Positions 56,477-63,704 are shown, counted from the first letter of the stretch. The stretch is 64,000 bases of DNA from Stappia stellulata (GCF_020176715.1 NZ_JAIVMF010000003.1:62001-126000); one strand, 5' to 3'. Translations and numbers: made by a program. Notes: generated by a model not told the origin, from the sequence alone.

Positions 56477-56935
56477 TCACTCGCTCCCGCCAGTCGAAGC
56501 CATCGGTTGCCACCCCTTGACGAGGTAGCAGCGGGCATCGGTCCAGCAGTCTTGCATCATGTCCCATCCCGCGACGAGCCAGTTTCCCGGATCGTCACGA
56601 AAGCCGATACTGACGAACAGCTCGCCCACACCTTTATCTCCCGAAGAGATCGGCATTTCGCATGCGCGAGGAAAATCGCTGGTCGTCGGTTGAGTGACCT
56701 CGCAAAGCACCTGCACCAGACCATTTGCAAGATCGTAACTCGTCGGGTCCAGCCATTCCTCATGCTGCATTTTTTCGGCAAGCTTCTGTATTTCAGCGCG
56801 AGGCGGAGTCCAGCCTTGAGCGATCAGACCATCCCATATCCCTTGATCATGATAGTGCTTGATCAATTCACGGGCCTTGAACCTGACTGCCTCGTCCGAC
56901 GGAAGATACTTGTTGAGATCGATTGTCAGAAACAT
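56477..56935 (-). CDS. Phage hypothetical protein
   Basis: This 152-residue protein is not recognised. It is soluble and Trp-rich, with an N-terminal helical part (DEAVRFKARELIKHYHDQG) and a C-terminal part (SIGFRDDPGNWLVAGWDMMQ) that could be a small beta domain. It ends 1 bp before the int start codon, so the two are probably coupled. Confidence 0.75.
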   Translation of the reverse strand: MFLTIDLNKYLPSDEAVRFKARELIKHYHDQGIWDGLIAQGWTPPRAEIQKLAEKMQHEEWLDPTSYDLANGLVQVLCEVTQPTTSDFPRACEMPISSGDKGVGELFVSIGFRDDPGNWLVAGWDMMQDCWTDARCYLVKGWQPMASTGGSE

Positions 56936-56936
56936 C

Positions 56937-57206
56937 TCACTCGCTCCCGCTCACCATCCCGAGCGCATGTTTGTAGAGGTCAAGGATCGATTCCTCTTCC
57001 TCGCGCTCATGCGGCTGTTTCTTGCGAAGCGCGATCAGCTGTCGCAGGATCTTGACGTCGAAGCCGTTGCCCTTGGCCTCGGCATAGACGTCCTTGATAT
57101 CGTCGGCGATGACCTTCTTTTCCTCTTCCAGCCGCTCGATGCGTTCGATGAACGCGCGGAGCTGGTCGCCGGCGATGCCGCCATTGTTCGTGCCTGTCTC
57201 GGTCAT
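56937..57206 (-). CDS. GapR-like (DUF2312) DNA-binding protein
   Basis: The 89-residue protein contains the DUF2312 pattern [19 protein letters not shown] followed by [20 protein letters not shown] and RQLIALRKK. The same fold in Caulobacter GapR is a nucleoid protein that clamps overtwisted DNA. A phage copy may act in replication or gene control. ATG 57206 begins the family homology, and the previous gene ends within 4 bp. Confidence 0.88.
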   Translation of the reverse strand: MTETGTNNGGIAGDQLRAFIERIERLEEEKKVIADDIKDVYAEAKGNGFDVKILRQLIALRKKQPHEREEEESILDLYKHALGMVSGSE

Positions 57207-57358
57207 GCAAACCTCCATCTGTTCGACAGGAAAAATTCGGCCGGACGCACTGGTCTGATCTCCGGCTTCGGCGGTCGCGCCGGCGCGGTGCGCGGCTGGA
57301 TCGCTTGCGCGAGATCCTTGAAGTTTTTCACCTTTGATGCCGTGCGGTCGGCCATCAT
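57203..57358 (-). CDS. Small phage protein
   Basis: This 51-residue basic, proline-rich peptide ([28 protein letters not shown]) is not recognised. Its ATG overlaps the stop of the upstream gene (ATGA) and its stop overlaps the GapR-like start by 4 bp, which supports it as a real gene. Confidence 0.6.
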   Translation of the reverse strand: MMADRTASKVKNFKDLAQAIQPRTAPARPPKPEIRPVRPAEFFLSNRWRFA

Positions 57359-57711
57359 TGCCCTCCATTCAGATCGATGTTCCGGAGCCGCGCCCAGGCG
57401 TGCAGGGCCTCGGACCAGCTCTCCAGTTCTTGCAGCTTCTCCTGGACGTCGCGCCACTCTTCGCGAATGCGCTCCGGTGTCATGTCCTCCAGATCGTGAA
57501 CGAAGGGCTTGACCAGCGCGGCATCCATCCTGTCGAACGGCAGACCCTGCCAGCTTCCCGCCGGGGCGTCGGCAAGGCTGTTGTCCTCCCGGTGCCCGCG
57601 CCAAAGCCGGAAGTTCGCCGCGACCAGCGAGACGACAGGCGTCACGACAAGCAGCGCGAATACCAAGTAAACAAACACCTTTAGCGCGAGTGTGATTGCG
57701 TCGAGCAGCAT
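57355..57711 (-). CDS. Phage membrane-anchored hypothetical protein
   Basis: The 118-residue product has one membrane helix at the N terminus ([20 protein letters not shown], about residues 8-27) and a charged cytoplasmic part with a helical region ([20 protein letters not shown]). Function is unknown. Its stop overlaps the next start. A 73-bp gap separates it from the upstream gene. Confidence 0.65.
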   Translation of the reverse strand: MLLDAITLALKVFVYLVFALLVVTPVVSLVAANFRLWRGHREDNSLADAPAGSWQGLPFDRMDAALVKPFVHDLEDMTPERIREEWRDVQEKLQELESWSEALHAWARLRNIDLNGGQ

Positions 57712-57784
57712 GCGCCCCTCCAAAAAAAGCGCGGGCGACGACGCAACACACAGGCCGCCCGCGAGGTCCAACAGGGAGGAAACG

Positions 57785-57946
57785 TCAGGGCGTGCCACGG
57801 CCTCTGACGCGACCGGACCGGCGCAACACCCTGTCCTGGATGCGTGCCGCCCGGATCGCCACGGCCGCAAGACCGGTGACGATGGCGACGACGAGGCCGG
57901 CGCCGATGAGGCGCGCCGCGTCGTATGTTCCGAAAAGGTCGATCAT
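57785..57946 (-). CDS. Small phage membrane protein
   Basis: The 53-residue product has one membrane helix (RLIGAGLVVAIVTGLAAVAI) followed by an Arg-rich tail. ATG 57946 overlaps the stop of the upstream zinc-ribbon gene by 4 bp, which sets the start. It is not recognised. Confidence 0.55.
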   Translation of the reverse strand: MIDLFGTYDAARLIGAGLVVAIVTGLAAVAIRAARIQDRVLRRSGRVRGRGTP

Positions 57947-58245
57947 CGCGACAACGCCTTGAGCCGGACAATCGACGCCTCGATCAGCGCCGCCGCATTG
58001 TCCAAGCCCTGCCGAGCCTTGAGGAGTTCGCGTTCGGCCGAGCACATAAGAGCTTCGGCCTGGACGCGATCAGCGATGAAGCTCGCGTCCGGTGCCATGC
58101 GCGGCGGCGACGGCACCGGATGGCCGATCAGGGCTTCCGTGCTGAACCCGTGACCGCAGGCATCGCAGCGCTGAAAATCGTAATGCCACGATTGCGCGTC
58201 GTTGCAGCCGCAATTCGGGCAGCTCTCCAGCTTCTCCGGGATCAT
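57943..58245 (-). CDS. Phage zinc-ribbon protein
   Basis: The 100-residue protein begins with a Zn ribbon: CPNCGC at residues 9-14 and CDACG at 27-31. The C-terminal half is helical (DRVQAEALMCSAERELLKAR). This looks like the restriction-alleviation Lar-like or general phage zinc-ribbon type, but the match is not firm. It overlaps both neighbours by 4 bp. Confidence 0.7.
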   Translation of the reverse strand: MIPEKLESCPNCGCNDAQSWHYDFQRCDACGHGFSTEALIGHPVPSPPRMAPDASFIADRVQAEALMCSAERELLKARQGLDNAAALIEASIVRLKALSR

Positions 58246-58544
58246 GAGCCTTTCGCCTTCTTCTTGCGGTCGCGGATTTCCTGCGCGACGACTTTCCCGT
58301 GCCATGTGAGCGCGGCCTGTCCGGTCGGTGTCACATTGGTGACGAGCTTGCGATTGAGCAGCCGATCCATTGTCGCCAGCGTCACAAGGCTGCGATCTCC
58401 CGGCCGCCTCCAGCCATTCTTCACGCGAGTGAACGGCTTGCCGATCATCGACGCCAGCAACTTGCGCTGCGCCGGGCTGAGCGCGGCGATCTCGTCGTTG
58501 ACGAGCGCGTCGGCCTGCCCCGGTTTTCTCATGGTCACGGTCAT
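58242..58544 (-). CDS. Phage hypothetical protein, possible winged helix
   Basis: The 100-residue basic protein has a region (SLVTLATMDRLLNRKLVTNV) and TPTGQAALTWHG that resembles a small winged-helix fold, with a Lys-rich C terminus (RDRKKKAKGS). It is not recognised. ATG 58544 overlaps the upstream stop by 4 bp. Confidence 0.65.
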   Translation of the reverse strand: MTVTMRKPGQADALVNDEIAALSPAQRKLLASMIGKPFTRVKNGWRRPGDRSLVTLATMDRLLNRKLVTNVTPTGQAALTWHGKVVAQEIRDRKKKAKGS

Positions 58545-58918
58545 GCCCGGCCTCCCTGAACGGGCCGATATTCGACGGAGGCTCCCGTGTGGTTCCGGTC
58601 GCAAAGCTGGTCATTCAGACGTGTCATGAACTGCTCGTACCAGCCGGGTCCCTGCTCTTTCAGCTTGCCCCCAACCTGGACCGCAAGAAGACTCGAAAAA
58701 GCTTGCTCCACGATCTCGTGTTCGACGCCCTCATTCGCCAACTCAACGATTGTGAGCTGCACGGACACAAAGGCACGCTGAAAGCGGTGTTGAGCGGAGA
58801 TGAACTCCCGATCCTTTTCGGTTTCGGCCCTTTTCAGGCTCGCCGCCGTCACCAACTCCAGCTGAGAATGGAGTTCCGCTGCGATAGCCTTGACGTCGAA
58901 ATGAACATGCTCGGTCAT
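58541..58918 (-). CDS. Phage hypothetical protein
   Basis: The 125-residue protein is mostly helical (DVKAIAAELHSQLELVTAAS, LTIVELANEGVEHEIVEQAF). It is not recognised. Both ends overlap neighbours by 4 bp (ATGA), which supports its reading frame. Confidence 0.68.
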   Translation of the reverse strand: MTEHVHFDVKAIAAELHSQLELVTAASLKRAETEKDREFISAQHRFQRAFVSVQLTIVELANEGVEHEIVEQAFSSLLAVQVGGKLKEQGPGWYEQFMTRLNDQLCDRNHTGASVEYRPVQGGRA

Positions 58919-59232
58919 GCCCGGCCTCCATAACGTGCGTGGAGCGCTGCGCGCTGCGCGTCGACCTGCGCTTGATGGGCGGTCGCCGATTGCTCCGGAT
59001 CGTTGTCGTTGGATTGCTGCGCCGGCAGCGCGGCCGTCTGGCTCATGAGCCAGGCGGTGGTCAGCGCGCGCGGCCAGACCCAGCCGGCGGCATGCTTGCG
59101 CGGCATGCCCTTGGTCTCATGAAGCCGGGGCCATGTGCGCTTGAGGTAGGTGACGGTGACGCCCAGCTCCCGCGCCAGCTCGTCGATGCCGATCATGATT
59201 GATGGCTGAAGGTGAATTTGCGTGCTGTCCAT
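58915..59232 (-). CDS. Excisionase-like or HTH phage protein, first gene of the leftward operon
   Basis: The 105-residue protein begins MDSTQIHLQPSIM and has an HTH-like region (IGIDELARELGVTVTYLKRT, RPRLHE-like WPRLHETKGMPRKHAAGWVW) resembling MerR/excisionase winged helices. The C terminus is Gln/Asn-rich and probably unstructured. It is the promoter-proximal gene of the leftward operon, and an operator-like palindrome lies 31 bp upstream. A role as Xis is inferred, not shown. Confidence 0.65.
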   Translation of the reverse strand: MDSTQIHLQPSIMIGIDELARELGVTVTYLKRTWPRLHETKGMPRKHAAGWVWPRALTTAWLMSQTAALPAQQSNDNDPEQSATAHQAQVDAQRAALHARYGGRA

Positions 59233-59263
59233 TTCTCGCTCCCTGTCGAGTGACACGAAAACG

Positions 59264-59281
59264 ATATGCGTTTACGCAAAT
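59264..59281. promoter_or_regulatory. Operator-like palindrome, left copy
   Basis: The sequence ATATGCGTTTACGCAAAT contains TGCGT-TT-ACGCA, a perfect 5-bp inverted repeat. The complete 18-bp sequence occurs again, reverse-complemented, at 60216-60233 in front of the repressor and Cro-like genes. It lies 31 bp before the first gene of the leftward operon. Confidence 0.75.
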
Positions 59282-59326
59282 TTTGCAAACAAAAAATCAC
59301 ATGATTTGCATTTCCGCGCACAAGGG

Positions 59327-59344
59327 TTTGCGCGCCTGCGCAAA
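59327..59344. promoter_or_regulatory. Related inverted repeat TTTGCGC-GCCT-GCGCAAA
   Basis: A perfect 7-bp inverted repeat with a 4-base spacer shares the TTTGCG half-site of the two 18-bp operators, but its spacing is different. It could be a second, weaker site for the same protein. Confidence 0.4.
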
Positions 59345-59447
59345 ATCTGACACGGCGACACTTCAATTTTTGAGGGAGATAAGTTGATAGATGCAACCCA
59401 GATTGCACTGGCTGCAATGCGCGAAACGACTATCCGTCCGGCCGAAA

Positions 59448-59545
59448 AATGTCATGACATTCCAACAGCGCTAAGGCCGGCCGAATGTCATGACATTCCA
59501 ACAGTGCCAACACGGACCAAAAATCATGACATTTCACAAGTGCCC
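59448..59545. repeat. Three 36-bp direct repeats, each containing a TCATGA palindrome
   Basis: Palindromes AATGTCATGACATT at 59448-59461 and 59484-59497, and the degenerate AAAATCATGACATT at 59520-59533, have centres exactly 36 bp apart. Copies one and two share 21 identical bases from the palindrome rightward (AATGTCATGACATTCCAACA then G). The repeats end just before the repressor stop codon. They could be iterons of a phage origin or operators. Confidence 0.75.
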
Positions 59546-59551
59546 GACCCG

Positions 59552-60160
59552 TCAGAAGGGGCGTATCACGCCTTCCACGACACCGCGAATGGATACGCGG
59601 GTTTCGTCAACCTGCTCCGGTCGGACTGCGCCGAGCTTTGCCGAGTGCGCAACAAGGTAGGGCGGCTGAAACAGCCGGAAGACCGTTTCGGCCACGCCGC
59701 TGGTGTAATCGAGCACCTGCGCACAAACGATGTCGCCCATCTGTGGACGTCGATTGAGATCCACCAGCAGAATGTCGCCCGGAAGCACGCCTTCCAGGTC
59801 GAGAGCGCGCCCGCGCATCACCCATGGGTCGACACCATTACGGCCCTTGCGAGCCTCTTCAATCGCGGTGCGACACCAGGACTTCAGCTCCCCGTCTTCC
59901 GATCCAAGCGGCGAGGCGTCCGGCTCGGCCAACCCCGGCGGCAGCGCCTGTCCGGGCAAGCGATGGCGCGATACACCCGTGTAACCCTCGACCTGCTGGA
60001 TCGAGCGTTCGGTGATCGTCGACTTCTTTGTCGGATCGTTGAGAAAACGGGTGAGCGTCGACGGCGCCATGCCGGAACGTCGGGCGAGTTCGGACGGCGT
60101 CAGGTTCATATGACGCGCTACGGCCGCGATCCAATCGCGCATGTCCCATGTCTTTTCCAT
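59552..60160 (-). CDS. Phage repressor, XRE helix-turn-helix with degenerate S24-like domain
   Basis: The 202-residue protein has an N-terminal HTH (NLTPSELARRSGMAPSTLTRFL) and a C-terminal domain following the LexA/CI beta layout (GVLPGDILLVDLNRRPQMGD, then IRGVVEGVI). The serine of the usual GDSM nucleophile motif is replaced (MRGRALDLEG), and the expected lysine region reads ETVFRLF, so autocleavage is unlikely. ATG 60160 is used; upstream GTG 60193 and ATG 60169 are in frame. It is divergent from the Cro-like gene, with the 18-bp operator between them. Confidence 0.85.
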   Translation of the reverse strand: MEKTWDMRDWIAAVARHMNLTPSELARRSGMAPSTLTRFLNDPTKKSTITERSIQQVEGYTGVSRHRLPGQALPPGLAEPDASPLGSEDGELKSWCRTAIEEARKGRNGVDPWVMRGRALDLEGVLPGDILLVDLNRRPQMGDIVCAQVLDYTSGVAETVFRLFQPPYLVAHSAKLGAVRPEQVDETRVSIRGVVEGVIRPF

Positions 60161-60215
60161 GGGCCACATTTTATGGGGTGCGGCGTGCAACACGATACCA
60201 ATGCGCCTTCCCTTG

Positions 60216-60233
60216 ATTTGCGTAAACGCATAT
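60216..60233. promoter_or_regulatory. Operator-like palindrome, right copy between repressor and Cro-like gene
   Basis: The sequence ATTTGCGTAAACGCATAT is the exact reverse complement of the left copy at 59264-59281. It lies 56 bp before the repressor ATG and 46 bp before the Cro-like ATG. Further half-sites (TTTGCG at 60238, ACGCAA at 60270) follow toward the Cro-like gene. Confidence 0.78.
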
Positions 60234-60278
60234 CATGTTTGCGAATCACTGCCAATTGAATTCGCGGGAACGCAATCC

Positions 60279-60473
60279 ATGATGTTCGACGAGATTGAAT
60301 GCACGCGGAAGCGGCTGGGACTTTCTGCATGGGACCTTTGCAAAAAGGCAAACGTGCAACCGACCAGCTACAGCCAATGGCGCACCGGCAAGGTCAATCC
60401 ACGGCAAAGCTCCTTGAAAAAGCTGACGGACGCGATTTGTGAAATCCGCAAAGAGCGTGAAACAGTGCAATGA
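60279..60473 (+). CDS. Cro-like small HTH protein
   Basis: The 64-residue protein is almost wholly a helix-turn-helix (TRKRLGLSAWDLCKKANVQP, SYSQWRTGKVNP) with a charged C terminus. It starts at ATG 60279, followed by a second ATG. Its position, opposite the repressor and heading the rightward operon, matches Cro-type antirepressors. Confidence 0.8.
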   Translation: MMFDEIECTRKRLGLSAWDLCKKANVQPTSYSQWRTGKVNPRQSSLKKLTDAICEIRKERETVQ

Positions 60474-61024
60474 CGTGGCATGCCGAGATCGAGGCGCGGC
60501 GCGTGGCGAAAGGGTTCACAATGAACCAGCTTTGTCAGGCTGCGGGTGTGACCCTTAGGCACTACCATCGCCTACTCGTGGAGGAGAGCCAGCCTCGGCA
60601 AAGGACCATCGTGCGGTTACAGCTTGCGCTCTGTCTGCTCGAACGGATGGGCGAGCGCGCGCTGAACCCCCACACAATCACCTATCTGATCGCGATCTTA
60701 TGGGCTGCGCGCGGCGAACAGATCATGCCGCTTGACGTGCTGGCGCATGACCCGTCACGGCGGGCGACGTCCGACCCCGCCTGGCTTGCGGCCGCGCGGG
60801 TCCGGCGGCGCGCGCTCTACATTGCCAACGTCTGTTTCGGCGTGTCGCAGGCCGATCTGGCGCGGGTTTCGGGCATGACGGCGGCGGCGGTCAGCCTCGC
60901 GGTGAATGCCGTCGAGGACACGCGGGACGATGACGACGACAGCTCGCTGATTGGCCAGATCGAGAGCGTGATGAACTTCGCCGCATCCGGTCGAAAGGAG
61001 GCAGGTCGTGTCGAAGATCGTTGA
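60470..61024 (+). CDS. Phage protein with two HTH-like regions
   Basis: The 184-residue protein has an N-terminal HTH-like segment (GFTMNQLCQAAGVTLRHYHR) and a second one near residues 125-147 (FGVSQADLARVSGMTAAAVS), followed by an acidic DDDDD tract. It could be a CII-like or replication-linked regulator; the function is not known. Its start overlaps the Cro-like stop by 4 bp. Confidence 0.7.
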   Translation: MTWHAEIEARRVAKGFTMNQLCQAAGVTLRHYHRLLVEESQPRQRTIVRLQLALCLLERMGERALNPHTITYLIAILWAARGEQIMPLDVLAHDPSRRATSDPAWLAAARVRRRALYIANVCFGVSQADLARVSGMTAAAVSLAVNAVEDTRDDDDDSSLIGQIESVMNFAASGRKEAGRVEDR

Positions 61025-61205
61025 TCTCCTGCGGCGCAAGGTCGCCGATCCGCTGAGCTGCATCAGCGCCGGCCGCGATGGTGAGAATTCGCAAGCGCTT
61101 GTGTTCACCTTCAACCGCGAACCGACCGACGCGGAGCTGCGGTTCCTAGCGGATCAAATGGGCCGCGCCGCCAGAATGTGCCGTGCCGGGAGGGATGAAC
61201 GGTGA
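61008..61205 (+). CDS. Small phage protein
   Basis: This 65-residue product starts at GTG 61008, seven bases after AAAGGAGG, a strong ribosome site inside the upstream gene's end. It has a helical C terminus (DAELRFLADQMGRAARMCRA). It is not recognised. It overlaps the upstream gene by 17 bp and the next by 4 bp. Confidence 0.65.
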   Translation: MSKIVDLLRRKVADPLSCISAGRDGENSQALVFTFNREPTDAELRFLADQMGRAARMCRAGRDER

Positions 61206-62017
61206 GACCGATCAAACCCTTGAGAATGCCGGACATCGTGCCGGCGACGCCCGGCATCCATCGCCCGGATTTTCGGGACGTGGACCCGTCGTCGCTGCAT
61301 GTCGACGAGAAGTATCAGCGCGGCCTGTCCGAGCGATCCGTCACGCTGATCCGCAAAATCGTCCGCGAATGGAGCTGGAGCGCGTTCAAGCCGCCGATCA
61401 CCGTGGAGGTCGATGGCGCATTGCATGTTCTCGACGGTCAGCATACGGCCGTCGCGGCGGCATCGCACCCAGGGATCGAAACCATTCCCGTCGTCGTCGT
61501 GCCTGCGCCGACGACCGAGGATCGTGCGGCGGCCTTCGTCCGCCACAACCGTGATCGTGTTGCGGTAACACCGATGCAGCTCCACCATTCGCTGCTCGCG
61601 GCCGGCGATGAAGCGGCGCAAGACGTGGCGAATGTCTGCGCGCGCGCCGGCGTGACGGTTCTTCGCAATCCGCCCGCGATGGGGAAGTTCAACGTCGGCG
61701 ACACGCTGGCAATCGCGGCGCTGGGGGCACTGGTAAAACGCCGCTTCCCCCTCGGTGCTCGGAAGGTTCTGGACATCTGTGTCGCGGCTGGGCTCGCCCC
61801 TGTCTCGATGGAGATGATCAAGGCAATCGACGCGATCATCCATGAGGACGAGTACGCCGGCACGGTTGAGCCGGAAGCGCTTGCCGCGACAATCCGCTCC
61901 ATGTCCCCGGAACGCTGGTCCGAAGTGGCGCAGCTGCGCACCGCGCACCGCATGCCGAAATGGAAAGCGCTGACGGTCGTGCTCTACCGGAACACGAGGA
62001 AGAAGCGCCGTGCATAG
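61202..62017 (+). CDS. ParB/Srx-fold phage protein
   Basis: The 271-residue protein has a ParB-like N-terminal domain: VDEKYQRGLSERSVTLIRKI, then WSAFKPPITVEVDG and the signature VLDGQHTAVAA. The DGQH motif marks the ParB/sulfiredoxin fold that binds CTP or ATP in some relatives. The remainder is helical and unassigned. It may have a nuclease or a regulatory role. GTG 61202 overlaps the upstream stop by 4 bp. Confidence 0.83.
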   Translation: MRPIKPLRMPDIVPATPGIHRPDFRDVDPSSLHVDEKYQRGLSERSVTLIRKIVREWSWSAFKPPITVEVDGALHVLDGQHTAVAAASHPGIETIPVVVVPAPTTEDRAAAFVRHNRDRVAVTPMQLHHSLLAAGDEAAQDVANVCARAGVTVLRNPPAMGKFNVGDTLAIAALGALVKRRFPLGARKVLDICVAAGLAPVSMEMIKAIDAIIHEDEYAGTVEPEALAATIRSMSPERWSEVAQLRTAHRMPKWKALTVVLYRNTRKKRRA

Positions 62018-62384
62018 TCTCGACCACGAGGAACTGCAAAACGAGAACGAGCGTCTGCGCGCGCGGATACAGGATCTCGAAGAGGCGTTGTTCGCGGACG
62101 TTCCCGTGCCGGTCGAATTCCGTTTAACGACCCAAGAGGCAAGGGTTTTTGGGGTGCTGATCAAGCGCGAACTGGCAACAAGAACCGCAATCCTGGCAGC
62201 GCTCTACGATGATCTCGGGCGGGATCAGGCAGAGCCAAAGATCGTGGATGTTTTCGTCTGCAAGTTGAGGAAGAAAGTCGCGCCCTTCGGCATCGAGATC
62301 AGCACGGTCTGGGGGCGTGGCTGGTGCATGGACGCTGCTGTTCGTGGCCGCTTTCACACGCAGGATCGCGAGGCAGCGGAATGA
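62010..62384 (+). CDS. Coiled-coil plus OmpR-type winged-helix phage protein
   Basis: The 124-residue protein begins with a coiled coil (HEELQNENERLRARIQDLEE), like that in GcrA/CtrA-associated or MucR-type phage proteins. A winged helix follows (TQEARVFGVLIKRELATRTA; VDVFVCKLRKKVAPFGIEIS then TVWGRGW) that resembles the DNA-binding domain of PhoB and CtrA without a receiver. It probably regulates phage or host genes. GTG 62010 overlaps the upstream stop by 8 bp. Confidence 0.77.
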   Translation: MHSLDHEELQNENERLRARIQDLEEALFADVPVPVEFRLTTQEARVFGVLIKRELATRTAILAALYDDLGRDQAEPKIVDVFVCKLRKKVAPFGIEISTVWGRGWCMDAAVRGRFHTQDREAAE

Positions 62385-63115
62385 CCCTCCACACGCTCAC
62401 CTCCAGATCCGTGATGAACCGCCGGCTGCCGGCACCCGACGGGCTGGACTTCTTTCCCACGCCGCCGTGGGCCACGCGCGCCTTGATGCTGATGCTGTTC
62501 GATTTTCTGCCGCGCATCTCCCTTGGCAGAAACCAGTGGCGAATGGAAACCGCCTGGGACCCGTGCTGCGGCGCGGGTCACATGAGCGGCGTGCTGCGCG
62601 AGACCTTCTCGACCGTTCATGAAAGCGACGTCCACCCCTACGGACAGGATACGGTTCAAGATTTCCTCGACACGGAGCCCGGTGACCACCGGGTCGACGA
62701 CGCGATCATCATGAACCCGCCGTTCAACAAGGCGGCGGCCTTCGTCCGGCATGCGCTATCCCATCGGCCGGCCATCGTCGCGGCGTTGGTGCGCTCCAAC
62801 TGGATAGAGGGAAGGACGCGCTATGCGACGCTGTTCCGTGACCGGCCGCCGACGGCGGTGTTCCAGTTTGTCGAGCGGGTGCCGATGGTCGCCGGCCGAT
62901 GGGCGATCAACGCCAGAACGGCGACGAGCTACGCCTGGTTCGTGTGGGTCGACAGCCCCTCCCCGCTGATCGCGGAGCACACGCCCCTGCTCCGCTTCAT
63001 TCCGCCCTGCCGACAAACGCTGTCGCGCGACGACGACGTGCTGCGGTTCGGCGGCTGTTCGGATCTTCCAAAGACACATCCCGTCATGCGTGGGCTGGAG
63101 AGGCTGACGCGATGA
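62381..63115 (+). CDS. Phage DNA adenine N6-methyltransferase
   Basis: The 244-residue protein has FFPTPPWATRALM near the N terminus, the SAM-binding AWDPCCGAGHMSG near residue 58-68, and the catalytic NPPF in AIIMNPPFNKAAAF. These fit an orphan amino-methyltransferase of phage type. No restriction partner is seen next to it, so self-protection of phage DNA is inferred. ATG 62381 overlaps the upstream stop by 4 bp (ATGA). Confidence 0.85.
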   Translation: MTLHTLTSRSVMNRRLPAPDGLDFFPTPPWATRALMLMLFDFLPRISLGRNQWRMETAWDPCCGAGHMSGVLRETFSTVHESDVHPYGQDTVQDFLDTEPGDHRVDDAIIMNPPFNKAAAFVRHALSHRPAIVAALVRSNWIEGRTRYATLFRDRPPTAVFQFVERVPMVAGRWAINARTATSYAWFVWVDSPSPLIAEHTPLLRFIPPCRQTLSRDDDVLRFGGCSDLPKTHPVMRGLERLTR

Positions 63116-63471
63116 CCAGCAAGTATCCGGTCACTCAGCACGCGGTACTGCGGTATCTGGAGCGCGTCGAGAACGTCGAGCTGGCGCCCTTCTACGCCGC
63201 TGCGGGAACGGACGATCCGACCCTGGTGCTTGACGCATTCGAAAAGGAAACGGGCATCTGCATCGCCGCATTGCGGCGGAAAGTGCTGCCTCCCGAATGT
63301 GTCCCCGCGCTGAAAATGGGCGCGTCATCCCTGCGCTGCAACGGCTACGTCTGCAGGATCGAAAGCGGGCAAGTGGTGACGGTGTACAAACACAACAAAC
63401 GCCGCGTTCCGATCCGCACGCGCCGGGAAACCCGCGTCATGCGCCAACGCGGCGACAGGAGGGCAAATTGA
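63112..63471 (+). CDS. Phage hypothetical protein
   Basis: The 119-residue basic protein (TQHAVLRYLERVENVELAPF, then ALRRKVLPPECV, and a C terminus ending RVMRQRGDRRAN) is not recognised. It overlaps the methyltransferase stop by 4 bp. An RNA- or DNA-binding role is suggested by its charge only. Confidence 0.68.
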   Translation: MTSKYPVTQHAVLRYLERVENVELAPFYAAAGTDDPTLVLDAFEKETGICIAALRRKVLPPECVPALKMGASSLRCNGYVCRIESGQVVTVYKHNKRRVPIRTRRETRVMRQRGDRRAN

Positions 63472-63701
63472 GCGACGATCTGTTCGCTGAAATCAACCGG
63501 CTCTGTGCCGGCCGCGATCCGCGCCAGGTGCTGGAAGCGCTGGCCGACCAGATGGGCCAGGTCCTCGTCAGTTGCTCGCCGGACCACGCCAACGCGCGCG
63601 TCGGCACCTTCGAGCTGTTCATGCGCGTTCTGGTCCATGTCGATGCGGCACAGGATGCGGTGGGAATCCCCTTCCGCCTTGACGGCCGGGACGGGCACTG
63701 A
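63468..63701 (+). CDS. Small phage protein
   Basis: The 77-residue product starts at TTG 63468, seven bases after AGGAGG, and overlaps the upstream stop by 4 bp. It has helical segments (EINRLCAGRDPRQVLEALAD, FELFMRVLVHVDAAQDA). It is not recognised. Confidence 0.62.
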   Translation: MSDDLFAEINRLCAGRDPRQVLEALADQMGQVLVSCSPDHANARVGTFELFMRVLVHVDAAQDAVGIPFRLDGRDGH

Positions 63702-63704
63702 CCC

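Larger units (their letters stand above)
59233..59551. promoter_or_regulatory. Leftward control region of the prophage
   Basis: This 319-bp gap between the repressor gene end and the excisionase-like gene carries the palindrome at 59264-59281, a further TTTGCGC/GCGCAAA inverted repeat at 59327-59344, and three 36-bp repeats at 59448-59545. The base content is AT-rich in the left half. It should hold the leftward promoter. A TTG-started frame at 59384 with a GGGAG site runs antisense to the repressor gene and is not accepted as a gene. Confidence 0.65.

Noticed and set aside
59384-60259. Plus-strand frame from TTG 59384 with an upstream GGGAG, crossing the 36-bp repeats and the repressor gene
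   Set aside because: Most of it is antisense to a well-supported repressor. The beginning encodes a 12-residue repeat only because the DNA repeats are 36 bp. It is kept as a doubtful possibility in the repeat finding.
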